This document shows positions 1 through 6,095 of a stretch of 7,447 nt of DNA, piece after piece. The DNA comes from Pseudomonadota bacterium (GTDB taxonomy: Bacteria > Pseudomonadota > Alphaproteobacteria > Rhizobiales > Afifellaceae), in NCBI GenBank assembly GCA_023417735.1, contig JAEZEK010000340.1, forward strand, positions 1 through 7,447. The letters run 5' to 3'. Numbering within the stretch: position 1 is the stretch's first letter; the number at the start of each line of letters is the position of its first letter. The notes under the pieces were generated by a model. The model was not told where the DNA came from, made no database searches, and saw only the letters and a list, made by a program, of their open reading frames with translations. The translations under genes and the position numbers were made by a program.

Positions 1-319
1 CTTCCCCGCCGCCCGGCTGCGCCTGCTGCGGCTGGCGCCGCTGCTCCCGCTGCGGTTGCTCGCCCTCGGCCTGAGGACGCTGCTGGCGTTGCGGCCGTTG
101 CCCGGCGTCGGCGGGAGCGCCTTCACCGGGGGCCGCCTGCCCCGGCGGCCTGCGACGGACCGGTGGTGCGTCCGGATCCCCGGGCGCCTCCTCAGGCTGC
201 GCCTGGGCAAGAACGTAAGGCACCGCGGCACTCTGGCCGGCTCGGACGGGCTCCGCCGCCTGCGCCATCGCGATCGGCATGACGGTGCCGGCGAGCAGCA
301 GCAATCGCAACTTCATCAT
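1..319 (-). CDS. Exported Pro/Gln/Arg-rich protein, N-terminal part (cut by window edge)
   Basis: Only the first 106 codons are in the window; the gene continues beyond the left edge. The start ATG (319-317) has an AGGA ribosome site at 328-325, 5 bases away. Residues 1-21 look like a signal peptide: Lys/Arg near the N-terminus, a Leu-rich core, and an AQA-type cleavage site before AEPVRA, so the product is probably exported. From about residue 40 the chain is low complexity, rich in Pro, Gln, Arg, Ala and Gly, with short runs such as RPQRQQRP and QREQRRQPQQ, and is probably disordered. In Rhizobiales this layout (signal peptide, then a Q/P-rich linker) often precedes a C-terminal OmpA-like peptidoglycan-binding domain, but that domain is not visible here, so this is only a guess. 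The gene lies 67 bases downstream of the acetyltransferase gene on the same strand. It could be the tail of that operon or have its own promoter. Confidence 0.6.
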   Translation of the reverse strand, partial: MMKLRLLLLAGTVMPIAMAQAAEPVRAGQSAAVPYVLAQAQPEEAPGDPDAPPVRRRPPGQAAPGEGAPADAGQRPQRQQRPQAEGEQPQREQRRQPQQAQPGGGE

Positions 320-352
320 CGAATTCCTGAGCTATTGGCCCCCTCAGTCGGA

Positions 353-384
353 CCGGAACGGAGGATCAGGGGCAATTGTTCCGG
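353..384 (-). repeat. Inverted repeat in the gap after the GNAT gene
   Basis: A perfect 7-bp inverted repeat, CCGGAAC at 353-359 and GTTCCGG at 378-384, with an 18-base loop. It starts just after the stop codon of the acetyltransferase gene (minus strand). No T-run follows it, so it is a poor intrinsic terminator. It could act as an mRNA-stabilising 3' hairpin or be chance in GC-rich DNA. Confidence 0.3.
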
Positions 385-386
385 AA

Positions 387-938
387 TCAGGGCGGAGGAA
401 GGGCGGCGGCGTGCTCGGCCATCTCTTCGGAAAGGACGAGCGTGGTCCGCTCCCGCGAAACCGGCACGAAGCCGAGGCGCTGGTACATCGCGAGCGCCGC
501 CGGATGGTCGAGCGTGCAGGTGCTCACCCGCATCAGCGGCGCGCCGCGCGAGAATCCCTCCTGGATGGCGTTGGAGAGGAGCCACGGCCCGATCCGCCGC
601 CCGATCCACTCGGGAGAGAGCCCGAAATAGACGAGCGTGACGGCGTCGGCGCCGAAGTCGAGTTCGAAGAACGCCGCCGGCGAACCGTTGCCGTAGAGCA
701 CCCAGACCTCCACGCCCTCCTTGTGGACCCGCCCCGCCAGCGCGGCGTCGTCGAGGCCCGCCCGCTCGAGCCAGAGCCAGGGCCGGCCGACGGTGCCGTA
801 GAGATAGCGGTAGAAGTGAAGGGGGATGTGCTCCGCCCGCATGAGGGCGAGGCGGAAACCGGCCGGCTGCGGCGGCGTGATTCCGGCTGGCGCGGCGCGC
901 TCGAGCCGCGTCACGATGACGTCGACCGTGCGGCTCAT
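387..938 (-). CDS. GNAT family N-acetyltransferase
   Basis: The product is 183 residues, the usual size of a single-domain GNAT enzyme, which transfers acetyl from acetyl-CoA to an amine. The substrate cannot be read from sequence. The central beta strands (about 75-108) include VWVLYGNGSPAAFFEL. The acetyl-CoA motif A follows as RRIGPWL (114-120), a variant of the R/QxxGxG/A loop. Motif B is visible at about 139-157, where HPAALAMYQRLGF gives the usual Tyr (Y152) and the GF end. No signal peptide or membrane segment is present. The start ATG (938-936) overlaps the sseA stop codon as ATGA, so it is the last gene of the cysK operon and probably translated by coupling; no good ribosome site of its own was seen. 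The reading frame stays open upstream inside sseA, but the domain begins at this ATG. Its position suggests a substrate linked to amino-acid or thiol metabolism, which is inference. It is not related to CysE-type serine acetyltransferases. Confidence 0.88.
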   Translation of the reverse strand: MSRTVDVIVTRLERAAPAGITPPQPAGFRLALMRAEHIPLHFYRYLYGTVGRPWLWLERAGLDDAALAGRVHKEGVEVWVLYGNGSPAAFFELDFGADAVTLVYFGLSPEWIGRRIGPWLLSNAIQEGFSRGAPLMRVSTCTLDHPAALAMYQRLGFVPVSRERTTLVLSEEMAEHAAALPPP

Positions 939-1777
939 GCCGGGCCGGTCGCCACCGGTGCGTCCGGGCGGCTGCCCCACTCGGCCCACGACCCGTCGTA
1001 GAGGGACACGTCCGGCTTCCCGGCCGCGACGAGCGCGAGGCTGAGCACGGCGGCCGTCACGCCGGAGCCGCAGGTCGTGACCACCGGCCGGTCGAGCGGG
1101 ACGCCGGCCTCCTCGAAGGCAGCGCGGATCCGCTCGGGCGGAACAAGCCTCCCGTTCTCGACGAGCCGGTCGAAGGGGAGGTTGCGCGCGCCCGGCATGT
1201 GGCCGCAGGCGAGCCCGGGCCTCGGCTCGGGCGCCTCGCCTGCAAAGCGCGCGGCCGAACGCGCATCGACCACGGTCGCCTTGCCGTCCGCGAGCGCATG
1301 CCGGACGTCCGCGAAGCTCCTGACGGCATCGGCATGCAGCGCAGCGGTGAAGCGCCCGGGCGCCGGCTTCGCCTCGCCCTGCTCCAGCGGCAGGGCGGCC
1401 GCGCGCCAGGCCGGCAGGCCGCCTTCGAGGATCCGGACGTCGCGCGCGCCGAACGTCACGAATGTCCACCAGACGCGGGGTGCGGAGAACAGCCCGGCGC
1501 CGTCATAGACCACGATCGTGTCGCCGTCGGAGAGGCCGAGCGCGCTCGCCGCCGCGGAGAAGGAGGCTTCGTCTGGCAGCATGTGCGGCAGGTCGGTGCC
1601 GCGGTCCGCGATCGCGTCGATGTCGAAGAACACAGCGCCGGGAACGTGCGCCGCGCGATACTCCGCCTTCGCGTCCCGGTTCTGGGCCGGCAGGTACCAG
1701 GACGCGTCGACGACTTTCACGGCCGGGTCGTGGAGCCGCGCGGCGAGCCAGTCCGGGCTGACGAACAACGTGCTCAT
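935..1777 (-). CDS. sseA: 3-mercaptopyruvate sulfurtransferase
   Basis: The product is 280 residues, the standard length for a two-domain rhodanese-type sulfurtransferase in the cytoplasm. It moves sulfur from 3-mercaptopyruvate to an acceptor thiol or cyanide, leaving pyruvate. The N-terminal, non-catalytic rhodanese domain is at about 5-130, with VKVVDASWYLP, HVPGAVFFDID and the LEGGLPAWR end. The catalytic domain is at about 150-275, with the VVDARSAARF entry and the HMPGARNLPF segment. The active-site loop CGSGVTA (236-242) has Cys236 as persulfide carrier. CGSGVT marks mercaptopyruvate enzymes, whereas thiosulfate rhodaneses usually carry CRxGx[R/T]. The C-terminal LYDGSWAEWG also fits SseA. 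The start ATG has a GGAG site 5 bases upstream and overlaps the stop of the tRNA-editing gene as ATGA. Co-transcription with cysK fits a role in cysteine breakdown or sulfane-sulfur supply. Confidence 0.95.
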   Translation of the reverse strand: MSTLFVSPDWLAARLHDPAVKVVDASWYLPAQNRDAKAEYRAAHVPGAVFFDIDAIADRGTDLPHMLPDEASFSAAASALGLSDGDTIVVYDGAGLFSAPRVWWTFVTFGARDVRILEGGLPAWRAAALPLEQGEAKPAPGRFTAALHADAVRSFADVRHALADGKATVVDARSAARFAGEAPEPRPGLACGHMPGARNLPFDRLVENGRLVPPERIRAAFEEAGVPLDRPVVTTCGSGVTAAVLSLALVAAGKPDVSLYDGSWAEWGSRPDAPVATGPA

Positions 1778-2505
1778 GCCGGCTCCGCGAACCGCAGGCG
1801 TATGCGCCGGTTCTGGCGCCCCTTCTTCTCGATCTTCGTGATCGCAAGGAGGCCGATCTCCGCGGTCGAGCGAACATGCGTGCCGCCGCAGGGCTGGAGG
1901 TCGACGGCGCCGTCCTTGCCGATGGCCACGAGCCGGACCCGCCCCGACCCGGAGGGCGGCTTCACCTTCATGGTGCGCACCAGGCCCGGATTGTCGGCGA
2001 GCTCGTCGTCGGTGATCCAGCGCGTCGCGATCGGGTGGTCGGCCGCCACCAGGGCGTTGATCGCCTCGGTGAGCCGGTCGCGGTCGACGGCGCCGGCATC
2101 CTCGATGTCGAAGTCGAGCCGTCCCTCGTCCGCGCCGATCGCGCCGCCGGTGACGGGGAAGGGAATGAGCGAGCAGAGGAGGTGGAGCGCCGAGTGCATC
2201 CGCATGTGGCGGTGCCTGCGCTCCCAGTCGATCCGTGCGCGGACGCGGGCGCCCGTTCCGATCCGCTGCCCGTCGGCCGGGATATGGAGAATGGCGCCGG
2301 GTGCTGCGCCGGCAAGGGTCGATACGATTGGAACCGGCTCGCCGCCGTCCGCCAGGAGGATCCCGGTGTCGCCCGGCTGCCCGCCCGCCGCGGGGTAGAA
2401 GACCGTGCGGTCGAGCACGATGCCGCCGTCCGGTCCCACATCGATCACGGCCGCGTCGCAGTCGACGAGATAGGCGTCTTCGCGGAAGAGGGGCTCGGTC
2501 TGCAT
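1774..2505 (-). CDS. AlaX-type alanyl-tRNA editing hydrolase
   Basis: The product is 243 residues, the size of medium AlaX proteins, which are free-standing relatives of the alanyl-tRNA synthetase editing domain. They hydrolyse Ser- or Gly-tRNA(Ala) in the cytoplasm. The N-terminal half (about 1-95) is the glycine-rich beta-barrel region, including TVFYPAAGGQPGDTG. The second half is the editing core with the zinc site: HSALH supplies His104 and His108, and CGGTH supplies Cys206 and His210. All four ligands are present, so the enzyme should be active. There is no aminoacylation or C-Ala domain. The start ATG (2505-2503) lies 2 bases after the cysK stop codon and has no clear ribosome site, so translation is probably coupled to cysK. 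The frame is open further upstream inside cysK, but family similarity begins at this ATG. Pairing with cysteine genes may reflect the need to remove serine mischarged on tRNA(Ala); that is inference. Confidence 0.93.
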   Translation of the reverse strand: MQTEPLFREDAYLVDCDAAVIDVGPDGGIVLDRTVFYPAAGGQPGDTGILLADGGEPVPIVSTLAGAAPGAILHIPADGQRIGTGARVRARIDWERRHRHMRMHSALHLLCSLIPFPVTGGAIGADEGRLDFDIEDAGAVDRDRLTEAINALVAADHPIATRWITDDELADNPGLVRTMKVKPPSGSGRVRLVAIGKDGAVDLQPCGGTHVRSTAEIGLLAITKIEKKGRQNRRIRLRFAEPA

Positions 2506-2507
2506 GG

Positions 2508-3548
2508 TCAGTCCGCGGGGAGGAAGGGGATCGGGACCGGGGGCTTCTCTTCGAGCCATTCGGGCACCGGCAGGCCCTTGCCGCGCAGGAAGGCCGGGTT
2601 GAAGAGCTTGGAGGCGTAGCGCGTGCCGTAGTCGCAGAGCACGGTCACGATCGTGTGGCCGGGGCCGAGTTCGCGCGCCATCCGGATCGCGCCGGCGACG
2701 TTGACGCCGGACGAGCCGCCGACACAGAGGCCCTCGTTCTCCAGCAGATCGAAAACGAGCGCGACGGATTCGGCGTCCGGAACCTGGCATGCGAATTCGA
2801 TGGGGGCATCCTCGAGATTGCCCGTGACGCGGCCCTGCCCAATCCCTTCCGTGACCGAGCTTCCCTCCGCGCGCAGCTCGCCTTCGGCATAATAGGCATA
2901 AAGGGCCGAGCCCGGCGGATCGGCGATCCCGATCTGGATGTTCCGGTTCTGCTCCTTCAGGAACAGGCCCACGCCCGCAAGCGTGCCTCCCGTCCCGACG
3001 GAGCAGATGAAGCCGTCCACGCGACCGCCCGTCGCCTCCCAGATCTCCGGGCCGGTCGAGTCGACGTGCGCCTGGCGGTTCGCCACGTTGTCGAACTGGT
3101 TCGCCCAGATCGCGCCGTTCCGATCCTCGCGGCCGATCTGCTCGGCGAGCCGGCCGGAGATCTTCACGTAGTTGTTCGGGTTGCGGTACGGGACTGCGGG
3201 CACCTCGACGAGCTCCGCGCCGTAATAGCGCAGCATGTCCTTCTTCTCTTCGGACTGCGTCTCCGGGATGACGATCACCGAACGGTAGCCGAGGGCGCGC
3301 GCGACCAGCGTCAGCCCGATGCCCGTATTCCCCGCAGTGCCTTCGACGATGGTCCCGCCCGGCTTCAGCAGGCCCTTGCGCTCGGCGTCGCGCACGATCC
3401 AGAGCGCGGCGCGGTCCTTCACCGACTGGCCGGGGTTCAGGAACTCGGCCTTGCCGAGAATCGTGCAGCCGGTCGCCTCCGACGCCTGCCGCAGCCGGAT
3501 CAAGGGCGTGTTGCCGATCGTGTCGAGGACGGAATCTGCTGACGGCAT
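2508..3548 (-). CDS. cysK: Cysteine synthase A (O-acetylserine sulfhydrylase)
   Basis: The product is 346 residues, a fold-type II PLP enzyme that makes cysteine from O-acetylserine and sulfide. The N-terminal SVLDTIGNTPLIRL (6-19) is a family signature. The PLP lysine is Lys44 in NPGQSVKDRA. The substrate loop is TAGNTG (71-76), where enteric CysK has TSGNTG. The PLP phosphate loop is GTGGT (185-189), and the PLP-ring contact region GGSSGVN is at 277-283. The C-terminal DYGTRYASKLFNPAFL block is typical, followed by about 25 extra residues; the chain is somewhat longer than enteric CysK (roughly 320). No regulatory CBS domain is present, so cystathionine beta-synthase is unlikely. The ATG at 3548-3546 was chosen because the family signature begins right after it. 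Its ribosome site is weak: AGAGGA at 3569-3564 is 15 bases away. The frame is open to an ATG at 3608, but the extra residues look non-coding. It is the first gene of the operon with alaX, sseA and the GNAT gene. Confidence 0.96.
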   Translation of the reverse strand: MPSADSVLDTIGNTPLIRLRQASEATGCTILGKAEFLNPGQSVKDRAALWIVRDAERKGLLKPGGTIVEGTAGNTGIGLTLVARALGYRSVIVIPETQSEEKKDMLRYYGAELVEVPAVPYRNPNNYVKISGRLAEQIGREDRNGAIWANQFDNVANRQAHVDSTGPEIWEATGGRVDGFICSVGTGGTLAGVGLFLKEQNRNIQIGIADPPGSALYAYYAEGELRAEGSSVTEGIGQGRVTGNLEDAPIEFACQVPDAESVALVFDLLENEGLCVGGSSGVNVAGAIRMARELGPGHTIVTVLCDYGTRYASKLFNPAFLRGKGLPVPEWLEEKPPVPIPFLPAD

Positions 3549-3579
3549 CGGGCTCGGTCGGGTTCCTCTTTCGAGCGGC

Positions 3580-3608
3580 AGGCTAGTCGGGGGAGGGCGT
3601 CCGGGCAA
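3580..3608 (-). promoter_or_regulatory. Candidate promoter of the cysK operon
   Basis: On the minus strand, TTGCCC (3608-3603) and TAGCCT (3585-3580) are separated by 17 bases. They match 4/6 and 3/6 of the sigma-70 consensus, acceptable for a GC-rich alphaproteobacterium but weak. Transcription would begin near 3573, giving a leader of about 25 bases. The -35 box lies inside the left arm of the dyad at 3598-3630. Confidence 0.35.
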
Positions 3609-3630
3609 GGCGGCGCAGCTCGCCCGGATG
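3598..3630 (-). repeat. Dyad upstream of cysK (possible operator)
   Basis: TCCGGGC (3600-3606) and GCCCGGA (3622-3628) form a perfect 7-bp inverted repeat. One G-T wobble and one further pair (3598/3630) extend it to 9 bp around a 15-base centre. It covers the candidate cysK -35 box, which suits a repressor or activator site. If transcription instead starts further upstream, it would be a leader hairpin. It does not resemble any riboswitch I know. GC-rich context weakens the case. Confidence 0.35.
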
Positions 3631-3690
3631 CGGGGGTGAGGACGCGCGGAGATTGGGGGCGGAACGGCCGGCGCCGCCGTGCCGGCAGCG

Positions 3691-4518
3691 TCACCCCGCC
3701 GGTTCGGTCCGCGGCTCGCGCAGGAGGTGAGCGCGGAGATCGGCGACCTCGCCGCGCAGCGCGCGCACCTCGACCAGCACCTGCTCCTGCTCGTTCAGCA
3801 TCGCCTCGCGCTCGGCATGGGCCTCCTCCTGGTGCTGGCTCTGCATGGCGTCGACGATGATGCCGACGAAGAGGTTGAGGACCGCGAAGGTGGTGACCGC
3901 GATGAACGGGATGAAGAAGGCCCACGCGCCCGGAAACACCTCCATCACCGGCCGCGCGATCCCCATCGACCAGCTCTCCAGCGTCATGATCTGGAACAGC
4001 GAATAGGCGGATGCGCCGATCGACCCGAACCAGTCGGGGAAGGCTGCACCGAACAGCTTCGTCGCCATGACGGAGAACACGTAGAAGATCAGGCCGAGCA
4101 GGACGGCGATCGATCCCATGCCGGGGATGGCGTTGAGGAGCCCCGTCACCACCCGCCGCATGGACGGGATCGTTCCGATCAGGCGCAGCACCCGCAGCAC
4201 CCGGAAGGCGCGCAGGATCGACAGGTTGCCGGTCGCCGGGACGAGCGCCACGCCCACCACGACGAGATCGAACACCCGCCAGGGATCACGGAAGAAGGCC
4301 TTGCCGCGCACGTAGAAGCGCAAGGCCAGCTCGGCCACGAAGATGGCGAGGATCGCGCGGTCGAGCGCGACGAGGAGCGGCCCTGCGGACGCCATGGCGC
4401 TGGGGCTGGTCTCCAGCCCGAGCGTGATCGCATTCACGATGATCAGCGCGATGATCGCCCGTTCGAACGCGGGCGAATCGACGATCGGTCGCAGGCGCTC
4501 GCGCAGCGGGTTCGGCAT
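3691..4518 (-). CDS. Voltage-gated sodium channel, NaChBac/NavMs type
   Basis: The product is 275 residues, almost exactly NaChBac length (274), and is one six-helix subunit expected to form a tetrameric inner-membrane channel. S1 is at about 20-38. S2 (about 50-70) carries the conserved countercharge Glu63. S3 (about 80-95) carries Asp84. The S4 sensor (about 100-115) has four arginines at three-residue spacing: R103, R106, R109 and R112. S5 is at about 133-155. The selectivity filter TLESWSM (179-185) matches the bacterial sodium-channel filter (LESWSM in NavMs and NavAb) rather than a potassium GYG filter. S6 (about 198-225) has a Gly219 hinge in NLFVGIIVDAM. Residues 228-265 are Glu/Gln-rich with a heptad-like pattern, matching the family's C-terminal four-helix coiled coil. 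The ATG at 4518-4516 has GAGGAG 11 bases upstream. The frame is open up to 4644, but the additional residues are basic and non-conserved. It appears monocistronic and divergent from the ampH-like gene. Its physiological role here is unknown. Confidence 0.93.
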   Translation of the reverse strand: MPNPLRERLRPIVDSPAFERAIIALIIVNAITLGLETSPSAMASAGPLLVALDRAILAIFVAELALRFYVRGKAFFRDPWRVFDLVVVGVALVPATGNLSILRAFRVLRVLRLIGTIPSMRRVVTGLLNAIPGMGSIAVLLGLIFYVFSVMATKLFGAAFPDWFGSIGASAYSLFQIMTLESWSMGIARPVMEVFPGAWAFFIPFIAVTTFAVLNLFVGIIVDAMQSQHQEEAHAEREAMLNEQEQVLVEVRALRGEVADLRAHLLREPRTEPAG

Positions 4519-4552
4519 GATCGGGACGGCTCCTCGGCGGTTTCGCGGGCGC

Positions 4553-4581
4553 AAACTGGTCAGCCGGCGAGGAAAGGTCAA
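4553..4581 (-). promoter_or_regulatory. Candidate promoter of the sodium channel gene
   Basis: On the minus strand, TTGACC (4581-4576, 5/6 match to the -35 consensus) is followed after 17 bases by CAGTTT (4558-4553), a poor -10 box. The predicted start near 4546 would leave a leader of about 28 bases carrying the GAGGAG ribosome site. The 10-bp inverted repeat at 4581-4608 abuts the -35 box on its upstream side. Confidence 0.35.
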
Positions 4582-4608
4582 CCGGCGGCGATGGGACACG
4601 CCGCCGGT
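4581..4608. repeat. Perfect 10-bp inverted repeat in the divergent promoter region
   Basis: ACCGGCGGCG (4581-4590) and CGCCGCCGGT (4599-4608) pair perfectly around the 8-base centre ATGGGACA. There is no T-run on either strand, and both neighbouring genes read away from it, so it is not a terminator for either. Its last base overlaps the candidate -35 box of the channel gene. An operator or a DNA structural element is plausible. Confidence 0.6.
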
Positions 4609-4671
4609 CCGGGCGGACGCGAGAACACGCTTCTCCGCCGACATGCCGCCTTAACCCGAACACGCAAAGCA

Positions 4672-4693
4672 ATTGCGCGAGCGCTGGCGCAAT
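4672..4693. promoter_or_regulatory. 22-bp near-perfect palindrome, candidate operator
   Basis: ATTGCGC (4672-4678) and GCGCAAT (4687-4693) are a perfect inverted repeat, and the six bases AGCGCT (4680-4685) at the exact centre are also self-complementary. Only one of the 11 base pairs, 4679/4686, fails to match. The size and symmetry fit a site for a dimeric helix-turn-helix regulator. It lies about 60 bases before the serine hydrolase start codon and about 155 bases before the channel gene, so it could control either. The regulator is not in this window. Confidence 0.5.
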
Positions 4694-4753
4694 GTTCGGA
4701 GGATGCCATACCGTTCCGCAGCGCTGTCTGGCGCACGGGAGGCTGCGAAGAAG

Positions 4754-5923
4754 ATGACAATGATCCCTTTTATGGCTGGCGGGCGGTTCTCGGCGCGATC
4801 TCTGCTGTGCGCCTTCCTCGTCATTGCGCCGGCAGCGTCGACGGTTCGGGCGGAAGACAGGGCGTTGCAGGAGGCGACCGCCTTCTTCGGGCAGGTCCTG
4901 CACATCGAGACCGGCGTGCCGGCACTCGTCGTTGCCGCCGTCCGGGGTGAGGAGGTCGCGATCGAAGGATTCGGGGAACGCGCCGACGGGTCAGGACAGG
5001 AGCCGGACGGCAGGACGCTGATGCGGGTCGGCTCGATCACGAAGGCCTTCGCCGGGCAGGTCCTCGCAAGCCTCGTCGCCGACGGAACGGTCGGGCTCGC
5101 CGACCCGCTTGCAGATCACCTGACCTGGGCGAAGAGGGGCTCGGATGACGCCGGCGGGCCGATCCGACTCATCGACCTGGTGACGCACTCCGCCGGCCTT
5201 CCGCGCGAGGTCCCGCACGAGCCCGGCAGCGAGGAAGACCCCTTCGCCAACATCACGCGAGCCGCATTCGAGCAGTGGCTCGGTTCCGAGCCGCTCCTGT
5301 TCCGCCCGGGATCGGCCGTCCTGTACTCCAACTTCGGCTTCGACCTGCTCGCAGCGGCTCTCGGTTCCGCGGCCGGAACCACTTATGCGGACCTGCTGCG
5401 AGAGCGGGTCACGGGTCCGATCGGGATGAACGACACGACCTTTGTTCCGAACGAAAACCAGTCTGGCCGGATCATGCAGGGCCACGGGTTCGAGGGCGAG
5501 GCGCTGCCTGCCGTCCCGACGGGCGACGCCATCGTCGGCTCAGGCGGGCTCTATTCGACCGCCGAGGACATGGCGCTGTGGCTGAAATGGCACCTCGGTC
5601 GCTTCGCCGATGACGGCGCGGACGTCCGGCTGATCGACCACGCGAGCTATCTCTACCGCGACGGCCTCAAGATGGTGTTCGGCATGGATGAATCGGGCCG
5701 GATGGACGCGATCGGGCTCGGCTGGGTCGTCATGATGCCGCGCGAGGACCGCCCGCTGATCCTGCAGAAAGCCGGCGGGCTGCAGGGCATCTTCTCTTAT
5801 GTGGCGTTCGCGCCGACACGGAATGTCGGTGTGTTCGTCGCAATAAACGCGTTCGACTTCGGCGCAGCGATGGCCATGACCGAAGCGGCGAACGACTTCA
5901 TCGCCAGCCTCTCGCCACGGTGA
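4754..5923 (+). CDS. ampH: Exported serine hydrolase, AmpH-like (class C beta-lactamase/PBP fold)
   Basis: The product is 389 residues, close to E. coli AmpH (385), a periplasmic penicillin-binding protein with DD-carboxypeptidase/endopeptidase activity on peptidoglycan. Residues 1-33 form a signal peptide with the cleavage site VRA before ED, so the mature enzyme is periplasmic. The serine-enzyme motifs are all present: SITK (Ser94 nucleophile, Lys97), YSN (Tyr191-Asn193) and KAG (339-341) in place of the more usual KTG. HSAGLP (145-150) and the GSGGLYSTAEDMALWL block (262-277) are typical of this fold. The ATG at 4754 was chosen because it gives a clean signal peptide and has GGGAGG at 4737-4742, 11 bases upstream; an ATG at 4760 is also possible. 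Two other exported members of the fold, esterases and D-aminopeptidases, cannot be excluded. The gene is divergent from the channel gene and probably monocistronic. The symbol is given by resemblance only. Confidence 0.88.
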   Translation: MTMIPFMAGGRFSARSLLCAFLVIAPAASTVRAEDRALQEATAFFGQVLHIETGVPALVVAAVRGEEVAIEGFGERADGSGQEPDGRTLMRVGSITKAFAGQVLASLVADGTVGLADPLADHLTWAKRGSDDAGGPIRLIDLVTHSAGLPREVPHEPGSEEDPFANITRAAFEQWLGSEPLLFRPGSAVLYSNFGFDLLAAALGSAAGTTYADLLRERVTGPIGMNDTTFVPNENQSGRIMQGHGFEGEALPAVPTGDAIVGSGGLYSTAEDMALWLKWHLGRFADDGADVRLIDHASYLYRDGLKMVFGMDESGRMDAIGLGWVVMMPREDRPLILQKAGGLQGIFSYVAFAPTRNVGVFVAINAFDFGAAMAMTEAANDFIASLSPR

Positions 5924-6050
5924 GGCGGCGCCTTCGGCCGGGGCGATCCGAGAAGCGGACGCATTGCATAGGCGGTCAGGCGGATGTGTACGCCCGCACC
6001 GGCCCGAGGCGGAGCGCCATGGGCGTGCGGTCGCCCGTCCCAGGGGCTCG

Positions 6051-6085
6051 AAAAAGAAAAGGGGCTAGCTTCAGCAGCTAACCCC
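6051..6085 (-). terminator. Intrinsic terminator of tRNA-Asn
   Basis: Read on the minus strand, GGGGTTAGC and GCTAGCCCC form a 9-bp stem (one G-U pair) with a 7-base loop (6061-6085), followed at once by TTTTCTTTTT (6060-6051). It lies 10 bases past the tRNA 3' end. The convergent ampH-like transcript would meet the same hairpin, but without a T-run in that direction. Confidence 0.88.
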
Positions 6086-6095
6086 TTCTCGAATA

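Noticed and set aside
387..1469. Reading the GNAT gene as a longer 360-residue fusion protein
   Set aside because: The extra N-terminal part is an off-frame reading of sseA, rich in Arg and Ala, and the acetyltransferase domain begins at the ATG that overlaps the sseA stop.
1199..2398. Long plus-strand open frame (399 codons) opposite sseA and the AlaX gene
   Set aside because: Arg/Pro/Ala-rich translation with no family resemblance, lying antisense to two well-supported genes. GC-rich codon usage commonly produces such mirror frames.
2235..3542. Long plus-strand open frame (435 codons) opposite cysK
   Set aside because: Shadow of cysK; low-complexity Arg-rich translation with no conserved motif.
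3667..3686. GCCGGC repeats just after the channel gene as its terminator
   Set aside because: Each copy is self-complementary and only 6 bases long, with no T-run; not distinguishable from GC-rich background.
3679..4950. Long plus-strand open frame across the channel gene and the start of the hydrolase gene
   Set aside because: Extremely rich in His, Arg, Asp and Glu, as expected for the reverse of a hydrophobic channel gene. It also covers the divergent promoter region.
6019..6038. Short hairpin (GGGCG/CGCCC) as a terminator for the ampH-like gene
   Set aside because: The stem is short, no T-run follows, and similar repeats arise by chance at this GC content.
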